NCBI GenBank assembly: GCA_016800925.1
Contig: JABCPU010000986.1
Location: forward strand, 1-19,350
Length of the DNA stretch: 19,350 nucleotides
DNA from: Suillus spraguei
Lineage: Eukaryota; Basidiomycota; Agaricomycetes; Boletales; Suillaceae
Direction: 5' to 3'
Position numbers and translations under genes: made by a program. Shown here in pieces: positions 1-7,969 of the stretch (within the stretch, counting starts at the first letter, position 1; the number at the start of each line of letters is the position of its first letter). The notes beneath the pieces are model-generated. The model was not told the DNA's origin. It worked only from the letters and a program-made list of their open reading frames with translations, and made no database searches.

Positions 1-316
1 AGTTCCCTACAACTCTAGTCAACTTCCAAGACTTAGGATTATTCCCTATAGTCTACATCTCTGACTCTACCTTAGGGTAGTCTACCTCCATTAGTTTCTA
101 GTTAGGACTCTGTCCAAAACTAGTCTTATATCTTGTTCCATACCTACATTCTAGATATCCTTCAGACATCTGGATGTGATATGTGTCTACCTTCAGACAC
201 TTTGGATGTAACCCATCGCCTCTGTAATACAGGGCAATACCTGGGAAAGGGGCACAGTGTACGAGCTGAGGCCAAAGCCCTTTGGATCTATTATTCTTTT
301 GAGTACAACCTTAACA
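1..316 (-). mobile_element. LTR family B, partial copy (B3), cut by window edge
   Basis: This is the reverse complement of the 5' part of the repeat at 782-1533. It shares the block around GGGGCACAGTGTACGAGCTG (249-268) and the stretch with TCTAGTTAGGA near 97-107. It ends at 316 with TTAACA, the complement of the family's TGTTAA start. The rest lies left of the window. It abuts an older family A relic at 317, so it probably inserted into that relic. No duplication can be tested because the other end is missing. Confidence 0.7.
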
Positions 317-512
317 GTAGCCTTGTGCTGCAGTGTCATACAGCATTATTACATACTGGCAGTAGTCTTGCACGCTCACTACTGACTTCGCCAAAGTATT
401 CCAATTACATATGATGTAGGATAAAAACACTTGACTGCTCACACATATTCCTTACCTAACCTTACCTTGGGTCAGACTTACTGTCTAGCTCTGGATTTAC
501 CCAGCAGTAGAA
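317..512 (+). repeat. Family A LTR relic (A8)
   Basis: The order of short blocks matches the middle of family A copies such as 18660-18890: GCCTTGTGCTGCAG, then ATTCCAATTACATATGAT, then GTCTAGCTCTGGATTTACCC. The match is clearly diverged and both LTR ends are missing. Its left side is cut by the family B copy ending at 316. This is an old fragment, and its right boundary is approximate. Confidence 0.5.
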
Positions 513-781
513 GTTGGTTCTTGTTGAGAGCAGCATCAAGAGGGACACCCTCATTTCCAGGGTCCAAGTTCATAATATTGCAACCATTTAATGAAGGACT
601 AGATATGGGTGCTGTTGAAAGATTATTCAAGTGTCAGAGTGTAATTAAACTTGAGCAGGTGATAATGTACCTTGCTCTGGTACTGGGGGTCCAGGGTCAC
701 CTTCAACCATGTGTGATGGCCTGCAACTGCTGCCAAGGCCACTGCACCTCATCAAGCTAGATGGCAGGCTATTTCAGTTAA
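513..781 (+). other. Unassigned stretch with a short open frame
   Basis: A frame open from about 431 to 760 continues out of the family A relic and encodes a mildly protein-like stretch, for example GLDMGAVERLFKCQ near 595-636. It has no recognised domain or splice sites. It may be a degraded exon into which the B LTR at 782 inserted, or chance. Nothing else was seen here. Confidence 0.2.
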
Positions 782-1533
782 TGTTAAGACCATACTCAAG
801 GGTGAAAGATCTGAAGGGCTTTAGCCTCAGTTCATGCACTGTGCCCCTTTCCCGAGTAATGCCCCTTATTTCAGAGGGTAGGTATACGTCCAAAGATCCG
901 GAAGGAGTTGTGTGATGGATCCGGACATCTGAAGGTATCAGATATGATACGTCCAAAAGTTATCTGGAACGTAGAGATGGAACAAGGATTAAGGCTAGTC
1001 TTGGAATGAGTTCCTAACTAGAAACTAACAGAGGTAGACTATCCAAAGATAGAGTTGGAGATATAGACTAAGGAATCAATCCCAAGTCTCGGAAGATGAC
1101 TAGAGCTGGAAGTAACTCAAGTCTGGAGGAACGGATGAGCAGAATCTAAGATGATATTCGAACTAAGGTTCTACGGAGATTTACAAGTGGTTTATATACT
1201 GTAAGTAACTAGCACAGATAATCAACAAGTCCAGGACCAAGGGCTATGTAGTTTGTATAATGGAAGTCTATTAGTTAATGCACAGTGGATCAGTAAGCGC
1301 AAGTTGGAAATGAGACACAGGTAACAGATCAATAAGCAGGAAGAAAATATACACAGCTGGAATACCAGAGACAGGAGGATTGCCAAAAGGAGGTAGACAC
1401 AGATGTCCACAAGGGAGTTAGAGTGCGAGAGAGAGGCTTTTGTATGGGTGGTCTGGACAGGATCTGTGGACTGGATGGAAGTAGGATCGATTGGATCTGA
1501 TTGGATCTGAGATCAGAAGTATGGTATATGACA
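782..1533 (+). mobile_element. Solo LTR, family B (B1), near full length
   Basis: The 752-bp unit starts TGTTAAGACC and ends GGTATATGACA, the TG...CA ends of an LTR. The same unit recurs at 16132-17180 (with an insert), and parts recur at 1-316, 7580-7969 and 10712-11027. A TATA-like GGTTTATATACTG lies near 1190-1202. The flanks (GTTAA at 777-781, GTTGT at 1534-1538) do not form a clean 5-bp duplication, so this copy is either old or rearranged. No internal retrotransposon sequence is attached. The parent superfamily cannot be told from the LTR alone. Confidence 0.75.
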
Positions 1534-1976
1534 GTTGTGATTAATGTCAATAAAATTATTAAAACAATTAGTCCATTGATGAAATATAGCTGATACTAAG
1601 AGAATGAAAATGAAAACTCACCTATTTGTTTATTTCTATCATAATCTCAATTGAACTTCTCTTTTCCCTGCACATCACACATCTTGCATGTAGATTTGTG
1701 CTGCTTGTAGCCCTGAGATCTGAACATACTGTAAAGATATGCACCTAAGTTCATCACATCATCACAGGCCCAGCAAATCAAACCTATTTCATGTGGCAGT
1801 CACACCCATATTGAGATTGTCAACTTGAATTGTGACATGTGGTAAAACATGAAAAAAAGTACTAGTGCTACCAAAAATGCTTAGATTGAGTATTTACAAT
1901 GTGTCTGTGCTTGCTGTGACCATAGCTGTAAATTGAGATAGGAAGAAGACATGGTATTGTTGAATGGAAGTAAAAC
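1534..1976. other. AT-rich spacer, nothing recognised
   Basis: This 443-bp stretch has no repeat shared with the rest of the window, no long open frame and no convincing splice pattern. It lies between the end of a family B LTR and the copia element. Confidence 0.6.
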
Positions 1977-2237
1977 TGTAGAAGATCTAGAACCGAGGTC
2001 TCAGCGTTATGATAAGAACGGCTAACATTGCAAGTACCTAGAACCGAGGTCTAGAGGTACGAAATACATGAGCTAGAGACGGCGTGCAGGAAACGAAATA
2101 CATACCTCAGCGTTATGATAAGAACGGCTGAGGTACAAGTGGGGCGAAGCGCGAGGCTTATAAGGTATACGTACAGAGTCCGAAAGTAAAAATAGAAAGC
2201 TAACTATGACGAGCGATGACGACGTTGAATATCAACA
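1977..2237 (-). repeat. 3' LTR of the copia element
   Basis: On the minus strand it starts TGTTGATATTCAACG and ends AGATCTTCTACA. The 261 bp read identically at 6789-7049. It contains three internal direct repeats: a 24-bp block at 2000-2023 and 2106-2129, a 15-bp block at 1987-2001 and 2038-2052, and ACGAAATACAT at 2059-2069 and 2093-2103. A palindromic CTTATAAG TATA-like site is at 2157-2164. The LTR start could be two bases further out (2239), because CA follows at both ends. TGTTGA is the more usual copia start. Confidence 0.93.
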
Positions 2238-2246
2238 CACCCCCTT
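2238..2246 (-). other. Polypurine tract (plus-strand DNA primer)
   Basis: On the minus strand the sequence AAGGGGG (2246-2240) is followed by TG and then the 3' LTR start. Position and composition fit the polypurine tract that primes second-strand synthesis. The gag-pol stop codon TGA occupies 2248-2246, so the frame ends inside the first base of the tract and there is no 3' untranslated spacer. Confidence 0.85.
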
Positions 2247-5200
2247 CAACTAGACACGAGAGATAAACCGGAACGATGATGCGTGAATGCAGGACGAGGC
2301 AGAGCCTTGGTGAAGATGTCGGCAGTGTTCTTGTGCGTGGAGACCCAGATAGGTATGAAAGTGCCTTCTTCGATGTGACGACGAATGAAATGATAGCGCA
2401 GATCGATGTGCTTAGTACGGATATGGTTCGCGGCTTCTTTGGAGAGAGCGATGGCACCCGCGTTGTCGGCGAATAACTGCAGAGGGAGAGAAATGGTGAA
2501 CTGGAGGCAGGTGAATAGAGACTGGAGCCATATGCCGTCTTGGATCGCTGCGGTGAGGGCCATGTATTCTGCTTCTGTGGACGAGAGAGCCTGAGTCGTT
2601 TGTTTCTTGGCCGAGTGTGATACAGGTCCGCCATTCAGAAACCAAACATATCCCGAGATCGACACGCGGTCCTCGGGGCACGACGCCCAGTCAGAGTCAG
2701 AGAATCCATGCAACGCTGGATTGATCCCAGCACCCCCATAGTGCGTACGCATCGTGATCGTCCCTGCAAGGTAGCGAAGGACGTGCTTGGCAGCGGAGTA
2801 GTGTTTCGGTTCGGGAGACGCGTTGAATTGTGAGAGGCGCATGACAGCAAGCGCAATATCAGGTCGCGTGTACATGGCAAGGTACAGGAGCTCGCCGATC
2901 AGTTTGCGGTACTCGGTGTGAAGGTCGTCGATATGAGGGAAAACATCAGTGGGACGCCCGAAAGGAAAATTCGGGTCCATAGGAAGGGCGACAGGATTAC
3001 AGTTGGTCATGCCGTGCTCGTCCAGTAGATAGAGTATGTAGTCCTCCTGATGCATCCATAATTCACGCGTCTTGCGATCCCGAATGAATTGAATCCCGAG
3101 GTACTTGGATACGGCGCCGAGATCGGTGATGCCAAAGCGTTTGGCAATCTGACTCTTCGTCTGGTCGAGGAATGCGCGATTGTTGGACCCTGCCAGGCCG
3201 TCGTCAACGTGCCATGCAATAATGCAGATGACACGCACACCCTGCGCATTGACATGATCGAAAATGAAGACTGCGTAGTCTGCCTCGCAACGCAAGAAAC
3301 CGAGACGTGTTAGCACATCGCGTAACAACTCGTACCAGTCATACGCTGCCTGCTTGAGACCATAAAGCGAGGACAGCAGATGCGCAACGAGACTCCCTCC
3401 GTCGGGCCCAAGACGTTCGAAACCAGGTGGTTGCCGCATGTATACATCTTCCTGCAGCTTCCCCCAGAGAAATGCACGCTTCGCGTCGAAGCAATCAAGC
3501 TCCCAGTCGTGAGCAGCAGCATAGGCAGACAGAACCCGAATACTCGCAGATTTCGCAACAGGCGCAAAGGTCCGGCCGAAATCAACACCCGGAATCTGTG
3601 AAAAACCTTGTGCAACCAGCCTCGCCTTAAACACCGGCCCCCCCTTGAGATCTTCCTTAAACTCCAAGACCCAGCGACACCCAATTGCCCGTCGATCCGC
3701 TGGAAGGCTCACAAGTTCGTATACATTCATCTCGCTCATGAGATTCATCTCCTTCCGCATCGCCGCTAACCAGTGGTCACTGTCAGGTCGTCGTGTCGCT
3801 TCGTCGTAAGTGGCAGGTGGAATACGCAGATCATATCCAGACGCAAGGGGATTGCGACGCGTGTCGCTGCGGACAGAGAGTGCGGCCACCTCGACAACGA
3901 TCAAGTTAGCGATGACATATGGGAAACCTATTTCATCGTCATCCGGAACTATCTCGTCCGGGTCAGCGACTGCAGGTGCAGGAAGGTCAGGCATTGGTGT
4001 AGGAGTAGTGACGATGGGAGGCTCCGATGCAGAGGAGGCTGTCAATGACGGAGGTACGCCATTGACACGTGCTGCACGGAGTTCACGTTGACGGAGTAGA
4101 CGTGCTTTGTCGGCCTGGAGACGTTCCTTGAAAAGCTGACCCTTCTCGCTATTGACGGGAATGCGACCAGAACGACGAATGATGGTGACATGGGGAGGCT
4201 CGGCAGGAGGAGCAGGCTCAGGTGGAGAGGATGAGGCGTTCACTGTGGTATCGTCGTCATCATCACTGTCAGGAAACGGACGATCAGTAAAACTCTCGTC
4301 GAAGATAACATCTCGAGAGTTAAAGAACGCGCCAGTAACAGCGTCGCGACACCTCCAAGCCTTGACTCCAGGTGGATACCCCATGAAGACAGCCTCACGC
4401 GAACGTGGTCCAAGCTTCAACTGGAGTTCAGTGGGAATCCGAGCGAAACAGCGAGCACCAAAGACGCGAAGATGGGCAAGATTAGGTTGAGTGCCATGAA
4501 CCATCTCGTATGGAGTCTTTCTGGCAGGGAGCGCACGGGATTCGGTCCTGTTGAACAGGTAACACGCTGTCAGAGCTGCCTCACCCCAGAGTCCGGGAGG
4601 TAAACGCGCGAAATCCAACATCGCATACATACGACCTTCAATCGTACGCATCACCCTCTCTGCCTTCCCATTCTGCTGATGAGCATAGGGCGCAGAGCGT
4701 TGACGCTGGATTCCCGCCTCCTCCAAATGTGCAGTGAAGGCAGCATTAATGAACTCTCCACCATTGTCACTGCGGAAAATCTTCACTCGCAAACCTGACA
4801 TGTTCTCCCAGCGTGCACGTAAAGTGCGCCAGGCCTCCAAGGCCTGGTCCTTTGAGGCGAGAAGTTGTAAATCAAGCGCGTGAGAGTGGTCATCAAGGAA
4901 TACAATGAAGTACCGTTTGCCATGAGGCGTCAAGGTGGGGACAGGGCCACAGACATCGCTGTGGATCAAATCGAGAAACATTGGCGCACGTTCAGTTTCC
5001 GATGAGTGAAAGGGGAGATGGGGATGCTTAGCGAGGATGCATGACTCGCAGTGTGATAAGGGGGAAGACGATTGAATGACAATGCCCTTGGCAACACGAT
5101 TAAGACGACTAACGGCTTCCTTTCCAATATGACCGACTCGAGCGTGCCATAAATCGAGTGACAGTGGGGTATCAACAAACGCAGTGACTTCAGGAATTGG

Positions 5201-6697
5201 GGTAGGTGCTGATGCAAGAGGAATGAACTCGATATCAGGAGCATAAAGCTTACCCGTGGCCGGAATGAAGCCGAGTGAATTACCCTTGTATGCGAGCTCG
5301 CAAGTCATGTCGGAGCGGAAGTTGACATCCCATCCCTTCGCGTTCATGCAACTAACGGAAAGGAGGTTGAGTAAGGCGCCCGGAGCGTGCAGACAGTTTG
5401 ATAACCGAATGCGAAGTCGTTGCCCACCAATTGCCAGCCAGGCAACACAAGTTCCGCGACCTGTGGTCTGCAGGACACCATGATTCGCAGTGAGAACGTC
5501 CACCGGGTCCTCGGTGGAATATGTGTGGAAGAAGCGCTTATCTTTGACCAGGGTGACAGTAGTGCCCGAGTCTAGAATCGTCGTGAAAGGTAAGTTGACT
5601 GCACATGCGATGTCATCAGGTACTTCGGCGATAGACGCAAACGATAGATCCTGCATCAGACTACTAAGATCCGTCGCAGCTGCGGCAATAACTGGCGTAG
5701 ATGCCACTGGTGCCTTGGTAACAGTAGCCGCGGCAGCCGCAACTGGAGGTGCGTCCTCCTGTTTCTTGTTCCGCATCCACGGAGCCTGTCCTGCCATACC
5801 GCCACCCTTCTGATAGCAGTGCGCATGGTCATGATCACCCTTATTACATCCAGCCGTTGTGCAGAAGATGCCTTCGGGGTTGTGTTTGTGTTTGCGCAAG
5901 CCGGTAATGGGGTTCACACCAGTTGACGAGTTAGAGGAAGTGACAGCGTTTGCATACTCAGATCCTGGACGTGCAGCATGGATGGCCTGCGTATGAACAT
6001 GGCGCGCTGCCTCAGCGGTGATGCGGGAGACACAACTTTCAACAGTGAAGGACGAAGGAGTTGATGATGGTGCGGACATGATTTCATCGTGCATACGTTG
6101 CTCAAGCATGGACTTGAATTGTTGCCAGATAGGCGTCTGAGGCAAGCCAATAAGAAGACTGTAGATGGCGTCACTATCCCGCAGAGGCGCGCCTGAGTCA
6201 TGAAGTCGTTCACGCAAGACTGCATGTTGACCGACAAAATTGGTAGCGTCCGCTGAATCCTTCATGCGAAGGGCATCGAGCCTCTGACGTAGCTGATACT
6301 GAGCACTCGTATCAGTTCGGTTGAAATGCTCCGCGAGCGTTTGCCACGCCTTCCGTGCTGAGACGTTATGGGCACGAGACACGAGTGAGCCCACAGATGG
6401 ACTGAGACGACGAGCTATGAGATCCTTTGCTTTCATATCAGTCAGTAACCATTCACGCATGGCAGTACGTTCGGTAGACGTGATCTTAGCAGGATCGACA
6501 GGAACAGGCAAGTAGGATGGCGTCCCGAGGAGGTCTGTTGGTTCGACTTTCGTGTTGACATGGCACCACAGATCCTCGCACGCCAAAGCATACTGCATCT
6601 TGGTCGACCAGCCTACATAGTTCTCGGAGCCCAACAGTTCGGGAATATGGTCATATTTTCCCATGACGATACCGTCGTGTGGAAGGACAAATGACAA
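2246..6697 (-). CDS. Copia-type gag-pol polyprotein
   Basis: A single 1483-residue frame with no frameshift between gag and pol. Approximate layout: gag 1-250; zinc knuckle C279-x4-C284-x4-H289-x4-C294, wider than the usual CX2CX4HX4C; aspartic protease with LDSGTT at 375-380 (D376); HHCC zinc finger H518, H523, C550, C553; integrase core D581, D644 (SDNGGEF), E680, a D-35-E spacing; proline- and acid-rich linker about 800-920; reverse transcriptase about 970-1210 with D1071 and HVDD at 1163-1166 in place of the common YVDD; RNase H about 1330-1470 with D1334/D1336, E1375, D1411 and D1460. It should assemble particles, copy the RNA and integrate the cDNA. The first Met is at 6697. A second at residue 12 precedes the conserved gag start (GKYDHIPELLG), so either could be used. 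All catalytic residues are present, so the protein is plausibly functional. Confidence 0.96.
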   Translation of the reverse strand: MSFVLPHDGIVMGKYDHIPELLGSENYVGWSTKMQYALACEDLWCHVNTKVEPTDLLGTPSYLPVPVDPAKITSTERTAMREWLLTDMKAKDLIARRLSPSVGSLVSRAHNVSARKAWQTLAEHFNRTDTSAQYQLRQRLDALRMKDSADATNFVGQHAVLRERLHDSGAPLRDSDAIYSLLIGLPQTPIWQQFKSMLEQRMHDEIMSAPSSTPSSFTVESCVSRITAEAARHVHTQAIHAARPGSEYANAVTSSNSSTGVNPITGLRKHKHNPEGIFCTTAGCNKGDHDHAHCYQKGGGMAGQAPWMRNKKQEDAPPVAAAAATVTKAPVASTPVIAAAATDLSSLMQDLSFASIAEVPDDIACAVNLPFTTILDSGTTVTLVKDKRFFHTYSTEDPVDVLTANHGVLQTTGRGTCVAWLAIGGQRLRIRLSNCLHAPGALLNLLSVSCMNAKGWDVNFRSDMTCELAYKGNSLGFIPATGKLYAPDIEFIPLASAPTPIPEVTAFVDTPLSLDLWHARVGHIGKEAVSRLNRVAKGIVIQSSSPLSHCESCILAKHPHLPFHSSETERAPMFLDLIHSDVCGPVPTLTPHGKRYFIVFLDDHSHALDLQLLASKDQALEAWRTLRARWENMSGLRVKIFRSDNGGEFINAAFTAHLEEAGIQRQRSAPYAHQQNGKAERVMRTIEGRMYAMLDFARLPPGLWGEAALTACYLFNRTESRALPARKTPYEMVHGTQPNLAHLRVFGARCFARIPTELQLKLGPRSREAVFMGYPPGVKAWRCRDAVTGAFFNSRDVIFDESFTDRPFPDSDDDDDTTVNASSSPPEPAPPAEPPHVTIIRRSGRIPVNSEKGQLFKERLQADKARLLRQRELRAARVNGVPPSLTASSASEPPIVTTPTPMPDLPAPAVADPDEIVPDDDEIGFPYVIANLIVVEVAALSVRSDTRRNPLASGYDLRIPPATYDEATRRPDSDHWLAAMRKEMNLMSEMNVYELVSLPADRRAIGCRWVLEFKEDLKGGPVFKARLVAQGFSQIPGVDFGRTFAPVAKSASIRVLSAYAAAHDWELDCFDAKRAFLWGKLQEDVYMRQPPGFERLGPDGGSLVAHLLSSLYGLKQAAYDWYELLRDVLTRLGFLRCEADYAVFIFDHVNAQGVRVICIIAWHVDDGLAGSNNRAFLDQTKSQIAKRFGITDLGAVSKYLGIQFIRDRKTRELWMHQEDYILYLLDEHGMTNCNPVALPMDPNFPFGRPTDVFPHIDDLHTEYRKLIGELLYLAMYTRPDIALAVMRLSQFNASPEPKHYSAAKHVLRYLAGTITMRTHYGGAGINPALHGFSDSDWASCPEDRVSISGYVWFLNGGPVSHSAKKQTTQALSSTEAEYMALTAAIQDGIWLQSLFTCLQFTISLPLQLFADNAGAIALSKEAANHIRTKHIDLRYHFIRRHIEEGTFIPIWVSTHKNTADIFTKALPRPAFTHHRSGLSLVSS

Positions 6698-6776
6698 GAA
6701 GTGAATATATGAGCGGCGTTCAACGCGTGAGGGAAGTTCGATCTAGTAGTTTCGTCTGATGGCTCAAATTGAGCCG
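6698..6776 (-). other. Untranslated leader of the copia element, with hairpins
   Basis: This 79-nt stretch lies between the primer site and the first Met. It contains a perfect inverted repeat, GGCTCAA-A-TTGAGCC, at 6761-6775. A second, overlapping one, GAGCC-GG-GGCTC, spans 6771-6782 and reaches into the primer binding site. The two cannot form together. Confidence 0.7.
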
Positions 6777-6788
6777 GGGCTCATAACC
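6777..6788 (-). other. Primer binding site, initiator tRNA-Met anticodon arm type
   Basis: Directly after the 5' LTR, with no spacer, the minus strand reads GGTTATGAGCCC. Its complement GGGCTCATAACC is the anticodon stem-loop of eukaryotic initiator tRNA-Met, with the CAT anticodon in the middle, and not the tRNA 3' end. Drosophila copia uses a 5' half-molecule of the same tRNA, and Candida Tca2 also primes from an internal tRNA fragment. The match to a known tRNA segment is seen; its use as primer is inferred. Confidence 0.85.
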
Positions 6789-7049
6789 TGTAGAAGATCT
6801 AGAACCGAGGTCTCAGCGTTATGATAAGAACGGCTAACATTGCAAGTACCTAGAACCGAGGTCTAGAGGTACGAAATACATGAGCTAGAGACGGCGTGCA
6901 GGAAACGAAATACATACCTCAGCGTTATGATAAGAACGGCTGAGGTACAAGTGGGGCGAAGCGCGAGGCTTATAAGGTATACGTACAGAGTCCGAAAGTA
7001 AAAATAGAAAGCTAACTATGACGAGCGATGACGACGTTGAATATCAACA
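6789..7049 (-). repeat. 5' LTR of the copia element (promoter copy)
   Basis: Reads identically to 1977-2237. Transcription should run leftward from here. The internal repeats recur at 6812-6835 and 6918-6941 (24 bp). They lie between the TATA-like site and the primer site, so they fall in R/U5 and would be part of the RNA leader. Confidence 0.93.
6969..6976 (-). promoter_or_regulatory. Candidate TATA box of the copia 5' LTR
   Basis: CTTATAAG, a palindrome, lies about 75 nt into the LTR in element orientation and about 180 nt before its end. It is the best TATA-like match in the LTR. No start site can be placed from sequence. Confidence 0.45.
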
Positions 7050-7061
7050 CATCTGATCATC

Positions 7062-7136
7062 CGCTCCTCCATTCATCGCTCCTCTGCTCCTCTGCTCCTC
7101 ACTCCTCCACTCCTCTGCTCCTCTGCTCCTCTGAGC
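7062..7136 (+). repeat. Low-complexity CTCCTCTG tract
   Basis: About eight imperfect units of the type GCTCCTCT follow the copia 5' LTR. The leucine- and serine-rich frame through it (7028-7324) reflects the repeat and starts inside the copia LTR, so it is not called as a gene. Confidence 0.75.
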
Positions 7137-7140
7137 TCCG

Positions 7141-7532
7141 GACCTTCGGACCCCTAGTCCTCTGGATCCATCCTATCCTATCCTCTGACATCTATGGATC
7201 ATCTTTCCCTGCGGAGCTCTGCTCTTATCCTGCCCTGAACTTTGTCCAGCGGTCCATCCTTCATCTGTTCTACTTGGAGCTTGTTCCAGTAGTGTTACCA
7301 TTACTCCCTACCTTCCAGAAATAGTTCCGGCACATTCCTGCGCCCATCTGGAAGTCCATCGGAGCTCTGTCGAGCTATCCTGCCTTAGAGTTCGTCCGGA
7401 CCCTCCATCCGGACTTCACCAGAACTCTCCCTTGGACTTCATCCAAAATTAAGGGCACATACTCGGGTAAGGGGCACAGCGTACGAGCTGAGGCCAAGTC
7501 CCTTTGACTTACAACCCTCCGGTACAACCCCA
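7141..7532 (-). repeat. LTR-like fragment, family D, distantly related to B
   Basis: The right part (7446-7500) shares the B-family pair of GGGCA blocks and the GTACGAGCTGAGGCCAA core (7481-7497) with 249-276 and 7903-7930. The rest differs from B and is rich in TCCGGA-type words. It looks like the 5' part of a related LTR in reverse orientation. Both boundaries are uncertain. Confidence 0.4.
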
Positions 7533-7579
7533 TGTAAGACCAGGACTTCTTACTAATCTCTGGTTTTGCATGGTCGTAA

Positions 7580-7969
7580 CAAGTTTGAATATCATCTTAG
7601 ATTCTGCTCATTCCGCTTCCTTCAGACTTGAGTCACTTTCTGCTCAAAGTCATCTTCCGAGACTTGGGATTGATTCCTATAGTCTATATCTCCGACTCTA
7701 TCTTCGGATAGTCTACCTCTGTCAGTTTCTAGTTAGGAATCCGTTCTGAAGCTAGCCTTAGTCCTCTTTCCATCCCTGTGCTCCGGATAACCTTCGGACG
7801 TACCATATCCGATACCTTCAGATGTCCAGATCCGCTACACAACTCTTTCTGGATCTTTGGACATATATCTCCTCTCTGAAATAAGGGGCATTACTCAGAC
7901 AAGGGGCACAGTGTACGAACTGAGGCCAAAGCCCTTCAGATCTTTCACCCCTTGAGTATGGTCTTAACA
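7580..7969 (-). mobile_element. LTR family B, partial copy (B4)
   Basis: Reverse complement of the 5' half of B1, from the GAGCAGAATCTAAGATGATA block to the TGTTAAGACC end. It ends at 7969 with GTCTTAACA. The 3' half is missing on the left, and the 7533-7579 junction is not assigned. It abuts the TET/JBP-like relic, so it may have inserted into that gene. Confidence 0.65.

Larger units (their letters stand above)
1977..7049 (-). mobile_element. Complete Ty1/copia LTR retrotransposon
   Basis: The 5073-bp element runs leftward: 5' LTR 6789-7049, primer binding site 6777-6788, gag-pol frame 6697-2246, polypurine tract 2240-2246, 3' LTR 1977-2237. Domain order is gag, protease, integrase, reverse transcriptase, RNase H, which defines the copia (Pseudoviridae) class. 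The two 261-bp LTRs read as identical and the frame is unbroken, so it is young and may be active. The flanks are AAAAC (1972-1976) and CATCT (7050-7054), which do not match as a target duplication. It is richer in CpG than the older LTR fragments around it. Confidence 0.95.

Noticed and set aside
1977..2239. LTR length of 263 bp (adding CA)
   Set aside because: Both ends share CA by identity, but TGTTGA at 2237 is the usual copia start and leaves the purine tract next to it. Neither choice produces a target duplication.
3089..3313. Plus-strand frames opposite the copia gag-pol
   Set aside because: They are antisense shadows of a well-supported domain-bearing frame, with no features of their own.
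7028..7324. 98-codon plus-strand frame
   Set aside because: It starts inside the copia LTR and runs through the CTCCTCTG tract; the Leu/Ser richness is a repeat artefact.
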